Positions 33,382 through 43,471 of a DNA stretch of 57,775 nt are shown here, in pieces. Origin of the DNA: Reyranella soli (GTDB lineage: Bacteria; Pseudomonadota; Alphaproteobacteria; Reyranellales; Reyranellaceae); NCBI RefSeq assembly GCF_007992495.1, contig NZ_BKAJ01000095.1, positions 1 through 57,775 of the forward strand, read 5' to 3'. Below the pieces are notes generated by a model. That model worked only from the letters and a program-made list of their open reading frames with translations, searched no databases and was not told the DNA's origin. A program made the translations under genes and the position numbers. Each line of letters opens with the position of its first letter. Within the stretch, counting starts at the first letter, position 1.

Positions 33382-36159
33382 TCAGCCACTGTTGCGCAGG
33401 CCGGCCGCGATGCCGTTGATGCTGAGATGAATACCCTGCACCACCTCGGGCGCGGTGTCGCCGGCGCGATGGCGACGCAGCAATTCGATCTGCACATGGT
33501 TCAGCGGATCGATGTAGGGAAAGCGGTTGCGGATCGAGCGCGCCAGCAGCGGATTGGTCTCGAGCAGCGTGCGCTGCCGCGTGATCGCCAGCACCGCGTC
33601 GATCGAGGCCTGCCATTCCTGGCGCACGCGCTCGAAGATGCGCTTGCCGAGCGCGGCGTCGGTCACCAGCTCGGCATAGCGCGAGGCGATGGCGATGTCG
33701 CTCTTGGACAGCACCATGTCCATGTTGGAGAGCGTGGTGCGGAAGAACGGCCATTCGGCGTGCATGGCCTGCAGGGTCGCAAGCCCGTCGGCCGGATGCG
33801 CCGCGAGCCACTCCTTCACCGCCGTGCCGAAGCCGAACCATCCCGGCAGCATCAGCCGGCACTGCGCCCAGCTGAACACCCAGGGGATGGCTCGCAGGTC
33901 TTCTATGCCCTGCTTCTTGGAGCGCGAGGCCGGGCGGCTGCCGATGTTGAGGGACGCGATCTCCTCCAGCACGGTCGATTCGCGGAAGTATTGGTCGAAC
34001 CCCTCGGTCTCGTAGACCAGCGCGCGATAGGCGCGGAACGCCTTGGCCGACAGGTCCTCCATGATGGCGTGGTAGGACTCGGGCGGCGGCGGCCGCTCGG
34101 CATCGAGCAAGGTCGCCTCGAAGGTGGCGGCGGCCAAGGTCTCGAGGTTGCGCCGGCCGACCTCGGCATTCGAATATTTGCCCGCGATCACCTCGCCCTG
34201 CTCGGTGACGCGGATCTGGCCGCGCACGGCGCCGGGCGGCTGGGCCAGGATCGCCTCGTAGCTCGGCCCGCCGCCACGGCCGACCGAGCCGCCGCGGCCG
34301 TGGAACAGGCGCAGGCCGACCTTGTGCCGCGCGAACAGCTCGACCAAGGTCAGCTCGGCCTTGTAGAGTTCCCAGGTCGAGGTGAGATAGCCGCCGTCCT
34401 TGTTGCTGTCGGAATAGCCCAGCATCACTTCCTGGACGTTGCCGCGCGAGGCCAGCAGCCGGCGGTAGGCCGGCAGCGAGAACAGAGCCTCCATGATGCG
34501 GCCGCAGTGCTGCAGGTCGCCGATGGTCTCGAACAGCGGCACGATGTCGACGTCGAGCCGGGCGTCACCAGTCTTGGGGCGCGGGCCCAGCAAGCCGACC
34601 TCCTTGAGCAGCACCGCCACCTCCAGGATGTCCGACACACTGTCGGCCTTGGAGATCACGTAATGCGGGATCGACGCCGCGCCGTAGCGGCGATGGGCGT
34701 CGGCCACGACGTTCAGCATGGCAAGCTCGCCCGTCGTTTCCTCGCCGTAGGAGAGATGCGGCGAGCTGAGCGGACGCATGTTGCCGAGCTCGCCGGTCAG
34801 CAGGGCGATCCGGCCCGCCTCGTCGAGCGCGCGGTAGTCGCCGAGGCCCGCGGCTTCGACGAGCTCCGCCATGACGCGCTCGTGGACGTCGGAGTTCTGC
34901 CGGATGTCGAGCGACGCCAGGTGGAAGCCGAAGACGTCGACGGCGCGGCGCAGGGCGCGCAGGCGACCACGTGCCAGCGCGGTCGAGCCGTTCTCGGCCA
35001 GCGAGGTGAAGATCGTGTCGAGGTCGGCCTTGAACTCCATCACCGAGCCGTAGGGTGACGCCTCTGCGACCGGCTGATGCGGCGCCTCGAGCTTGTCGAG
35101 CGACCAGGCCGTCGCGGCCAGGCGCGCATAGATGCCGACGATGGCGCGGCGATAGGGTTCGTCCTGGCGCTCCACGGCGTGGTCGGGCGAGCCGGCCGAG
35201 AGCGCCCGCAGGCCATCGGAGACGCGCACGATGCGGCCGTCGAGCGACAGCTCGCCGCCGAGCTGGTGCAGCTCCTCGAGATAGAAGCGCATGGCGCGCT
35301 CGCTCTGCATGGCGAGCGTCTGGCGGGTGACGTCGGCGGTGACGAAGGGATTTCCGTCGCGGTCGCCGCCGATCCAGCTTCCCATGCGCAGGAAGGACGG
35401 GATCTCCAGCTCCTGCCAGGCCGCATCGGTGACGGCGAGCAGGCGCTCGAGGTCGGCATAGAACAGGGGCAGCGCCCGCAGGAAGGTATAGTCGTAGTAC
35501 GACAGGCCGTTGGCGACCTCGTCGATGACGCGCAGCCGTGTGCCGCGCACCAGGCTGGTCTGCCACAGGACCAGCACGTTGCGCCTGAGCGCGCGGCGGT
35601 TGGACGCCAGCTCCTCCGGCGTGAACTCGATGCGGTCGCGCTCGTCGAGCAGGCGGGCGATCTCCATCTCGCGATCGATCGAGCTCTTGCGGCGGATCTC
35701 CGTCGGATGGGCCGTCAGGACCGGGACGCACATCGCATGGGCGAAGAAGCGCGTCAGCTGCTCACGGGACAGCCGCGCCTGCCGGGCGCGGCCCAGCGCA
35801 TAGGCCATCGTGCCCGGCCGCGGGGCCGCCTCGGCCTTGGCGTAGGCGCGCGTGCGGCGGATGTGGTGCTGGTCCTCGGCGATGTTGGCGAGATGCGAGA
35901 AGTAGCCGAAGGCCCGGATGATGCGCAGTGCCCGGTCGGTCGGCAGCTCGCTCATGATCTTCTGCAGCTCGTGGCGCGCGGCCTCGTCGGCGTCGCGATG
36001 GAATTGCACACCGGTGCGGCGGATGTGCTCGACCAGATCGAACACCGCATCGCCTTCCTGGATCCGCACCGTGTCGCCCAGGATACGGCCAAGCAGCCTG
36101 ATGTCGTAACGCAGCGGGGCGTCTTTTTCGGTCGGCTCGATGGGGTCCAGGCGATCCAT
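33382..36159 (-). CDS. ppc: Phosphoenolpyruvate carboxylase
   Basis: Cytosolic enzyme of 925 aa that carboxylates PEP to oxaloacetate, replenishing the citric acid cycle. The length fits the bacterial homotetramer subunit. Catalytic His151 lies in VLTAHPTEIRRKS (His138 of the E. coli enzyme). The second active-site block GYSDSNKDGGYL and the glycine-rich FHGRGGSVGRGGGPSY loop are intact. The protein ends LRNSG, matching the conserved C-terminal Gly (usually QNTG). It begins MDRLDPIEP at 36159, 12 bp after the acyl-CoA ligase stop on the same strand, so these genes may be co-transcribed. Confidence 0.97.
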   Translation of the reverse strand: MDRLDPIEPTEKDAPLRYDIRLLGRILGDTVRIQEGDAVFDLVEHIRRTGVQFHRDADEAARHELQKIMSELPTDRALRIIRAFGYFSHLANIAEDQHHIRRTRAYAKAEAAPRPGTMAYALGRARQARLSREQLTRFFAHAMCVPVLTAHPTEIRRKSSIDREMEIARLLDERDRIEFTPEELASNRRALRRNVLVLWQTSLVRGTRLRVIDEVANGLSYYDYTFLRALPLFYADLERLLAVTDAAWQELEIPSFLRMGSWIGGDRDGNPFVTADVTRQTLAMQSERAMRFYLEELHQLGGELSLDGRIVRVSDGLRALSAGSPDHAVERQDEPYRRAIVGIYARLAATAWSLDKLEAPHQPVAEASPYGSVMEFKADLDTIFTSLAENGSTALARGRLRALRRAVDVFGFHLASLDIRQNSDVHERVMAELVEAAGLGDYRALDEAGRIALLTGELGNMRPLSSPHLSYGEETTGELAMLNVVADAHRRYGAASIPHYVISKADSVSDILEVAVLLKEVGLLGPRPKTGDARLDVDIVPLFETIGDLQHCGRIMEALFSLPAYRRLLASRGNVQEVMLGYSDSNKDGGYLTSTWELYKAELTLVELFARHKVGLRLFHGRGGSVGRGGGPSYEAILAQPPGAVRGQIRVTEQGEVIAGKYSNAEVGRRNLETLAAATFEATLLDAERPPPPESYHAIMEDLSAKAFRAYRALVYETEGFDQYFRESTVLEEIASLNIGSRPASRSKKQGIEDLRAIPWVFSWAQCRLMLPGWFGFGTAVKEWLAAHPADGLATLQAMHAEWPFFRTTLSNMDMVLSKSDIAIASRYAELVTDAALGKRIFERVRQEWQASIDAVLAITRQRTLLETNPLLARSIRNRFPYIDPLNHVQIELLRRHRAGDTAPEVVQGIHLSINGIAAGLRNSG

Positions 36160-36171
36160 ATGTGCGGCCCG

Positions 36172-38022
36172 TCAGGGGATGTCGATCACACCATCGCCGC
36201 CGGCGTAGAGCTTGTCGACCAGCACGCGGCGCCGGTCGAGCGTGGCGCGCTGGTTGATGTAGCCCTTGTCGGTGATCTCGTGGCCATCGACCGACGGCGG
36301 CTCGGCCATCAGGATCGCACGCCTGACCCGCATCGACGAGCCCTTGCACTCGGCATTCATGCGCGCGAGGCCGTCGCGCAGGGTACCGACCACCGCGGGA
36401 TGGGCGAGCAGCTCGGCGGCCGTCAGCTTGGCGCCGTCATCGTCGGCGAGGCGCCGGCAGGCCGCGATATTGGGAAAACCCAGCAGGCCGACATACTCGC
36501 GGTCCTGGCCGCAGATCACCGCGTCCTGCAGCACTGGCGAGGCCGCGGCGATCGCCGTGGTGCGCAAGGTGCCGACCAGGACGAAGGTGCCGCTCATCAG
36601 CTTGAAATCCTCGACGACACGGCCGTCGAAGATCAGGCCCCAGCTCGGGTCATTGGGATCGACGAAGCGGCCGGCGTCGCCGATCTTGTAAAAACCTTCC
36701 TCGTCGAACATCTGGGCCGTGAGGTCGGGCCGGCGGAAGTAGCCCGGCGTCACGATCACGCTCTTCAGCCGCAGCTCGTAGCGGCCCTCCTCGCCGGTCG
36801 GCACGAGCTTCAGCTGCACCTCGGGGAACGGCAGGCCGATCAGGCCGACGCGCTCGGACGCCCAGTGCACCGTGGTCGCCGTCGGTGCGGTCTCGGTCGA
36901 GCCCCAGCCGGTGACGAACGGCAGGCGATAGCCGGTGTGCTTCACCGCCAGCGCCTCCATGCGCTCATAGAGGTCGTTCGGCAGGGTGGCGCCGCCATAG
37001 GCCAGCGAATTGAGGTTCTTGAAGAAGCGCTTGGCGAGCCCGTCATCCTTCTCCAGCGCCGTCGCCAGCATGGCATAGCCCGCCGGCACGTTGGCAAAGT
37101 AGGTCGGCGAGATCTCGCGCAGATTGCGCAGCGTCTCCTCGAACAGGCCGGGCAACGGCTTGCCGTCGTCGATGTAGGTCGTGCCCCCCTCGGCCAGGTT
37201 GCCCTGGAAGGTGGCGTTGCCGCCCATCGTGTGGTTCCACGGCAGCCAGTCGAGCATCACGGCCGGCGGATCATCGGCCTTGCGGGTCCGCGCCATCTGG
37301 CTCATCGCCAGGTTGGCGCACATCATCTCCTGGGTGTTGATCACCGCCTTGGGCATGCCGGTGCTGCCCGAGGTGAACAGGAACTTGCCCACGGTCTTGG
37401 CGTCGATCTGCTCGATCGAGCGCGCGACGGCATCGGTGGGCCTGGTGGCTAAAAGCTCGCTCCAGGGCAGCGACTGCATCTCCGGCGGCGCCTTGTCGAC
37501 GTGCACCAGCAGCATGCCCTCGAGATCCAGCGCGGCAAGCGCGCGGGCGTAGATCTCGCCGTTCTGCACGAACACCATGCCCGGCTTGATGAGGTCGAAG
37601 ACGTAGCGCAGCTTGGCGTGGTCCTGGCTCATCACGGAATAGGCCGGCGACACCGGCGCCATGGGCGCGCGCGCCTGCATGGCCGCCATGGTGAGCAGGG
37701 CGAACTCGATGGAGTTCGACGACAGGATCATCACCGGCTTGTCCGGGCCGAAGCCGCGATCGATCAGCGCCTGGGTCACCGCATCGACCTGGCGCTTGGC
37801 CTCGCCGTAGGTGAGTTTCAGCCACTCGCGGTCGGGTCCGCGGCGTTGCGCCAGCCACACGCGATCCGGCGCTTCCCTGGCCCACTTCGCCAGGAAGGCC
37901 GGCACGTGCGTCTCGTAAGGCTTCAGCGGGTGGTTCGACTGCAGCAGGATGGTGCCATCGCCGCGCCGTTCGACCGCGACATCGCGGCTCAGGAAGTCGA
38001 TCGGCTTGAAGGGCGTTTGCAT
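36172..38022 (-). CDS. Feruloyl-CoA synthetase-like acyl-CoA ligase
   Basis: AMP-forming acyl-CoA ligase of 616 aa. The phosphate-binding loop TSGSTGMPKA lies at 217-226, WGSTET near the middle, and the C-terminal domain ends with HEITDKGYINQR, which contains the catalytic Lys. The N-terminal FKPIDFLSRDVAVERRGDG-type opening and PVSPAYSVMSQDHAKLRY block are characteristic of feruloyl-CoA synthetases, so activation of a hydroxycinnamate or other aromatic acid is likely. The start at 38022 has a modest GGAC leader. It is divergent from the OxlT-like transporter, whose downstream neighbour is an acyl-CoA dehydrogenase. Confidence 0.88.
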   Translation of the reverse strand: MQTPFKPIDFLSRDVAVERRGDGTILLQSNHPLKPYETHVPAFLAKWAREAPDRVWLAQRRGPDREWLKLTYGEAKRQVDAVTQALIDRGFGPDKPVMILSSNSIEFALLTMAAMQARAPMAPVSPAYSVMSQDHAKLRYVFDLIKPGMVFVQNGEIYARALAALDLEGMLLVHVDKAPPEMQSLPWSELLATRPTDAVARSIEQIDAKTVGKFLFTSGSTGMPKAVINTQEMMCANLAMSQMARTRKADDPPAVMLDWLPWNHTMGGNATFQGNLAEGGTTYIDDGKPLPGLFEETLRNLREISPTYFANVPAGYAMLATALEKDDGLAKRFFKNLNSLAYGGATLPNDLYERMEALAVKHTGYRLPFVTGWGSTETAPTATTVHWASERVGLIGLPFPEVQLKLVPTGEEGRYELRLKSVIVTPGYFRRPDLTAQMFDEEGFYKIGDAGRFVDPNDPSWGLIFDGRVVEDFKLMSGTFVLVGTLRTTAIAAASPVLQDAVICGQDREYVGLLGFPNIAACRRLADDDGAKLTAAELLAHPAVVGTLRDGLARMNAECKGSSMRVRRAILMAEPPSVDGHEITDKGYINQRATLDRRRVLVDKLYAGGDGVIDIP

Positions 38023-38115
38023 CACACTGTCCAACGCGATACTCCCGGATGAGATTGGGTTTGTGCCGATTAAGGAGTGGGATCCGACGATCGGCAAGGG
38101 GGAGCCTTGGGGTCG

Positions 38116-39414
38116 ATGCCGCTCAGCAGTGCCGCGGACGGAGGACGCACGACGAATCGCTGGCTTCAGCTCAGTGCTGGCATTGTCTGCATGGTGATGA
38201 TCGCCAACCTGCAGTATGGCTGGACGCTGTTCGTCCATCCCATCCAGGAGAAGTGGGGCTGGAGCCACGCGGCGATCCAGGTGGCCTTCACGGTCTTCGT
38301 TCTGGCCGAGACCTGGCTGGTGCCGTTCGAGGGATGGTTCGTCGACCGGCTGGGGCCCAAGCGCGTGGTGTTCCTGGGCGGTGCGCTGGTGGCCATTGCG
38401 TGGTCGATCAACTCCATCGCCGATTCGCTTCCCCTGCTCTATCTCGGCGCCGCCGTCGGCGGCATCGGTGCGGGCTGCGTCTACGGCACCTGCATCGGCA
38501 ACGCCCTGAAATGGTTTGCCGACCGGCGCGGCCTCGCCACCGGCCTGACCGCAGCGGGCTACGGCGCAGGCTCGGCCCTCACCATCATTCCCATCTACCG
38601 AACGATCCACGAATTCGGCTATCAAGCGGCCTTCCTGTGGTTCGGCCTCGGCCAAGGCATCGTCATCTGCCTGGCAAGCCTGGCGATCGCCGCACCGCGC
38701 CCCGGCGAAGCACCGCCGCCGTCGCGGCGCGTCCATCAGACCGCCCACGACTACACCCCGGCGCAGATGCTGCGCTCGCCCTCGTTCTGGCTGCTCTACG
38801 TCATGCTGGTCCTGGTGGCATCCGGCGGCCTGGTCTTCACCGCCCAGCTCGCGTTGATCGCACGCGACTTCCATGTCTCCGGCGTGGATGTCACCCTGCT
38901 CGACGTCACGCTGCCGGCATTGACCTTTGCGCTCACCCTCGACCGCATCACCAACGGCTTGACGCGGCCGCTCAGCGGCTTGATCTCGGACCATTTCGGC
39001 CGCGAGACCACGATGTTCGGCATCTTCGCCCTGGAAGCCGTCGGCGTCTGGGCAATGAGTGTATGGGGGCACGACCCCGTGATGTTCGTGGTGCTGGGCG
39101 GCGTGGTCTTCCTGGCCTGGGGCGAGGTCGCGAGCCTCTTCCCAACGACCTGCGCCGACTACTTCGGCACCAAATACGCCACCACCAATGCCGGACTGCT
39201 CTATACCGCCAAAGGCACTGCCGCGATGATGGTGCCCCTGGCCAGCCTGCTGGCCGCAGCGACCGGGCATTGGCATGCCGTCTTCATGATCGCGGTGGCG
39301 ATGAACGCCGCGGCGGCCCTCCTCGCCATCGCCGTGTTGCGGCCGATGCGGCTCAATCTGCTGGCAAAATCGGGTCCGCCCAGCGAACCCGCACGGCAGG
39401 AGGGTGCGGCCTGA
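38116..39414 (+). CDS. OFA-family MFS transporter, OxlT-like
   Basis: Twelve-helix inner-membrane transporter of 432 aa in the oxalate/formate antiporter family. NRWLQLSAGIVCMVMIANLQYGWTLFV (recognised in pieces) and GGIGAGCVYGTCIGNALKWF match OxlT-type proteins, which exchange dicarboxylates or import small acids. ATG at 38116 is chosen over a GTG at 38077 that overlaps its own Shine-Dalgarno. It is divergent from the aromatic-acid CoA ligase and followed by an acyl-CoA dehydrogenase 62 bp later, so the imported acid may feed both. Confidence 0.88.
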   Translation: MPLSSAADGGRTTNRWLQLSAGIVCMVMIANLQYGWTLFVHPIQEKWGWSHAAIQVAFTVFVLAETWLVPFEGWFVDRLGPKRVVFLGGALVAIAWSINSIADSLPLLYLGAAVGGIGAGCVYGTCIGNALKWFADRRGLATGLTAAGYGAGSALTIIPIYRTIHEFGYQAAFLWFGLGQGIVICLASLAIAAPRPGEAPPPSRRVHQTAHDYTPAQMLRSPSFWLLYVMLVLVASGGLVFTAQLALIARDFHVSGVDVTLLDVTLPALTFALTLDRITNGLTRPLSGLISDHFGRETTMFGIFALEAVGVWAMSVWGHDPVMFVVLGGVVFLAWGEVASLFPTTCADYFGTKYATTNAGLLYTAKGTAAMMVPLASLLAAATGHWHAVFMIAVAMNAAAALLAIAVLRPMRLNLLAKSGPPSEPARQEGAA

Positions 39415-39476
39415 ATGACCGTTCACAGGACCGGCCTTTTCGGCCAGAGTCCGGCGCAGCACATAGGGAGAGACGG

Positions 39477-40700
<1,224 letters not shown>

Positions 40701-40723
40701 GCCGTTCTTGACGGCAGCAAACG

Positions 40724-40758
40724 GGGCGCGATCCTTCGGGGTCGCGCCCTTCTTCTTT
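40724..40758 (+). terminator. Intrinsic terminator with a TTCG loop
   Basis: GGGCGCGATCC at 40724-40734 pairs with GGGTCGCGCCC at 40739-40749 (11 pairs, one of them G-T) around a TTCG tetraloop. It is followed by TTCTTCTTT. It ends the dehydrogenase transcript just before the Shine-Dalgarno of the next gene. Confidence 0.82.
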
Positions 40759-40773
40759 GTCCTGGAGGTTTCG

Positions 40774-41136
40774 GTGGAATCCAAGAACCCTCATGTCAGC
40801 GATCATCTCGCCAACGAGCGCACACTGCTGGCCTGGATCCGAACCGCCATCGCCGTGATCGCGTTCGGCGTGGCGATCAACCGCTTCAGCCTGTTCCTGA
40901 TGGAAATCAATCAAGTCGTGCCGGAGGTGCGCGCCGCCGCCAACCGCCATGTCGGAGCACTCGGTGCCGGCCTCGTCGCACTGGGCATCGTGATGATGGT
41001 CGGCGCACTCTGGCACTACCTGCGCGTCAGCCGCTCGATCGACGCCGAAACCTACCGGCCCTCGACGCGTATCATGATGGTGGCATCGGCCGCCATCGTC
41101 GCGATGGGCATCGTCGCCCTCGTCTGGCTCTTCTAG
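40774..41136 (+). CDS. DUF202 (YidH-type) membrane protein
   Basis: Small integral membrane protein of 120 aa with three helices. The DUF202 opening DHLANERTLLAWIRTAIAVIAFG is recognisable (ANERTLLAWIRT motif); members include YidH/YidG and their function is not settled. The start is GTG at 40774 with GGAGG at 40763-40767; longer frames are shadows. The intrinsic terminator just upstream means it needs its own promoter or read-through. Its stop lies one base from the convergent VOC gene. Confidence 0.88.
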   Translation: MESKNPHVSDHLANERTLLAWIRTAIAVIAFGVAINRFSLFLMEINQVVPEVRAAANRHVGALGAGLVALGIVMMVGALWHYLRVSRSIDAETYRPSTRIMMVASAAIVAMGIVALVWLF

Positions 41137-41137
41137 A

Positions 41138-41728
41138 TCAGCGCCGGGCCGACCCGAGGGGTGCCGGCGGGCCGTCAGGGATGTTCATCAGCTCGGACTC
41201 CGGCGCGCCTGCCTCGTAGGCGCCGGCCAAGGCGGCGGGGTCGAAGGCCACACCGATCGGGTTCTTGCGGAAGGCGTCACTCGTGAAATAGGCCGAGCAC
41301 TCCTCCTTGGTCTTGTAGCGATCGACCTGCAATTCGACCGAATTGCCGTCGGGATCGCGGTAGTACAGCGAGATCGTCGGGCCGTGATGGATCGGCCGGT
41401 ACGGCTCGATGCCCTTGTCCTTGAGGCGGCGCCAGGTCGAGAGCAGCTGGCCGATGTCGCGGAAGGTGTAGGCGACGTGCGCCAGGCCCCACGCCTTGTC
41501 GTCAGGCTCGTGCAGGCCTTCGATGTTCACGACCGCGAGCCGATGGTGCTCGTTGTCGTAGGTCATGAAGCATATGAAGTCGTTGCGCTGCACGACATGC
41601 ATGTTGAGCACGGTGCGGTACCAGTCGACCATCCTGGCCATGTTCGACGAGCGCAGCACGAAATGCGCGAACAGCGACGGCGCGATCGGCTTGGAATCGA
41701 GGGTACGCGACTGCAGGACGGTATCCAT
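41138..41728 (-). CDS. VOC-family (extradiol dioxygenase-like) protein
   Basis: Metal-binding vicinal-oxygen-chelate protein of 196 aa, of the catechol-2,3-dioxygenase/glyoxalase superfamily. Likely ligands are His22 (FAHFVLRS), His84 (GLAHVAYTF) and Glu132 (NSVELQVD). The DPDGNSVELQVD segment is typical of the family. It has one double-repeat module, shorter than two-domain catechol dioxygenases, plus a C-terminal tail. It could cleave an aromatic ring or act as an isomerase. It stands upstream-adjacent to nothing obviously coupled; the next gene on its strand, the amidohydrolase, lies 29 bp away. Confidence 0.88.
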   Translation of the reverse strand: MDTVLQSRTLDSKPIAPSLFAHFVLRSSNMARMVDWYRTVLNMHVVQRNDFICFMTYDNEHHRLAVVNIEGLHEPDDKAWGLAHVAYTFRDIGQLLSTWRRLKDKGIEPYRPIHHGPTISLYYRDPDGNSVELQVDRYKTKEECSAYFTSDAFRKNPIGVAFDPAALAGAYEAGAPESELMNIPDGPPAPLGSARR

Positions 41729-41757
41729 CGGCTGACCTCCGGAAATGTTGCCTGATC

Positions 41758-43467
41758 CTACGCCGTCCGGCGCTGGCGCAACAACCGTCCGCTTGGCCTG
41801 TCGGGAACCTGCCCGGGCGGCGGAAGCGGCCGGCCGTTGACGATGACGGCCTGGATCCCGCGCGGATGGGCGATCAGGCGGTCGGCGCCGGCCGGCAGGT
41901 CGTTGACGCGCTCCAGCGGCGAGGCGCCGACCGTCGCGGGATCGAAGACAACGATATCGGCCGGCAGGCCGACGGCCAGCCGCCCGCGGTCGATGAGGCC
42001 GAACAGGGCTGCGGTCGCGCCGGTCAGGCGATGCACCGCCTGCTCGAGCGTCAGCGCGCCGTCCTCGCGCACCCAGTGGCCGAGCAGATGGGTCGAATAG
42101 CAGGCGTCGCAGAGCTGGCTGAGATGGGCGCCGCCATCGCCCAGGCCGATCACGACATTGGGGTCCTTGATGATTTCCCGCACCTCGTTTTCGACGAAGT
42201 TGAGCTGCGAGGCGCGCACGCGCGTGTCGAGATCCTCCAGCGCCAGGTCGAGCATCAGGTCGACGGAGTGCTTGCCACGTTCGCGGGCGACATCGACAAG
42301 CTCGCGCTCCACGAGCGAGGGGTCCTTCGCCTTGGTGATGACGTAGGTCCAGAACGCGGCACGCCGGGTATCGCCTTCCAGCTCCTTGCCCATGAACACA
42401 TCATCGTCGGGCCCGCGCCCGTCGGCCTGGCGCTTCACCCGCGCCCGGAAGGCCGGGTCGGCGTAGACCGCGCGCCGCGACGCGTCGTCTGGGGCCTCGC
42501 GCGCCGCAGCGAACGAGGCCCAGGTGTCGAACACCACGGGCGAATGGAAGTCGAACTCGATCTGGATCGGTCGGCAAGCGCCCTGCGGGTAGATCGGCAG
42601 GCCGCGCGCGATCTGCTCGCCGGCGCGGGCAAGCTGCGGACGATGCGAGTTGGGTCCGAGCGACCCGGCCAGCAGCGCCGTCCAGACCAGCGGCCGGCCG
42701 GACTTGGCATGCAGCGCCTCGTACTCCTCCCAACGTGGATCGCGGCCGACATTGTACTGGATGATGCCGTGGCCCGACCGGCCGACGGCGTCGGCGATCT
42801 CCAGCATTTCGTCGAAGCCCGCGAGCCTGCTCGGCACCGGACGGCCGCCATAGCCGATATGGACCTTCGACACCGAGGTCGCGAAGCCCACGGCACCGAC
42901 CTCCATGGCTTCGGCCGCCAGCCGCTTCATGGTGGCGATCTCGTCGGGGCGTGCGGCGCGCTCGGTCGCCTCCTCGCCCATCACCGACAGCCTGAGCGGC
43001 GTATGACCGAGCATGACCGCAACATTGATGCCGAGCGGCCGCGCGGCGACCGCGTCCATGTATTCCGGGAAGGTGACGAACGGCCAGTCGGGGCCGATGC
43101 CCGCCTCCAGCGCGGCAAGGCTCATGGCCTCGACCCGCTCCAGCGTGCGCAGGATGAGCCCACGATGCTCAGGCCGGGTCGGCGCGATGCCGAAGCCGCA
43201 ATTGCCGACCACCACTGTCGTCACGCCATGCCAGGGCGAGATGGTGAGCATGGGATCCCACAACACCTGGGCATCGTAGTGGGTGTGGATGTCGACGAAG
43301 CCCGGCGCGACGACCTGGCCGCCGGCGTCGATGGTGCGCTCGGCGGTATCGGGAGCCTTTCCGAGCGCCACGACCTTACCGTCCTTGATGCCGACGTCGC
43401 CGCGGTAGCGCGCGGCACCAGTGCCGTCGACGATCTCGCCGCCGACGATCTTGAGGTCGTACGCCAT
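41758..43467 (-). CDS. N-acyl-D-amino-acid deacylase-like amidohydrolase
   Basis: Zinc-dependent amidohydrolase of 569 aa of the D-aminoacylase group. The N-terminal metal motif H61-T-H63 occurs in PGFVDIHTHYDAQ. Cys90 in GNCGFGIAP matches the bridging Cys of D-aminoacylase, and GDGGAHLSQLCD holds the late catalytic Asp. It would hydrolyse N-acyl-D-amino acids or related N-carbamoyl or cyclic amides. It begins only 4 bp after the stop of the TctC receptor gene on the same strand, so the receptor probably recognises its substrate. Confidence 0.9.
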   Translation of the reverse strand: MAYDLKIVGGEIVDGTGAARYRGDVGIKDGKVVALGKAPDTAERTIDAGGQVVAPGFVDIHTHYDAQVLWDPMLTISPWHGVTTVVVGNCGFGIAPTRPEHRGLILRTLERVEAMSLAALEAGIGPDWPFVTFPEYMDAVAARPLGINVAVMLGHTPLRLSVMGEEATERAARPDEIATMKRLAAEAMEVGAVGFATSVSKVHIGYGGRPVPSRLAGFDEMLEIADAVGRSGHGIIQYNVGRDPRWEEYEALHAKSGRPLVWTALLAGSLGPNSHRPQLARAGEQIARGLPIYPQGACRPIQIEFDFHSPVVFDTWASFAAAREAPDDASRRAVYADPAFRARVKRQADGRGPDDDVFMGKELEGDTRRAAFWTYVITKAKDPSLVERELVDVARERGKHSVDLMLDLALEDLDTRVRASQLNFVENEVREIIKDPNVVIGLGDGGAHLSQLCDACYSTHLLGHWVREDGALTLEQAVHRLTGATAALFGLIDRGRLAVGLPADIVVFDPATVGASPLERVNDLPAGADRLIAHPRGIQAVIVNGRPLPPPGQVPDRPSGRLLRQRRTA

Positions 43468-43471
43468 CCGC

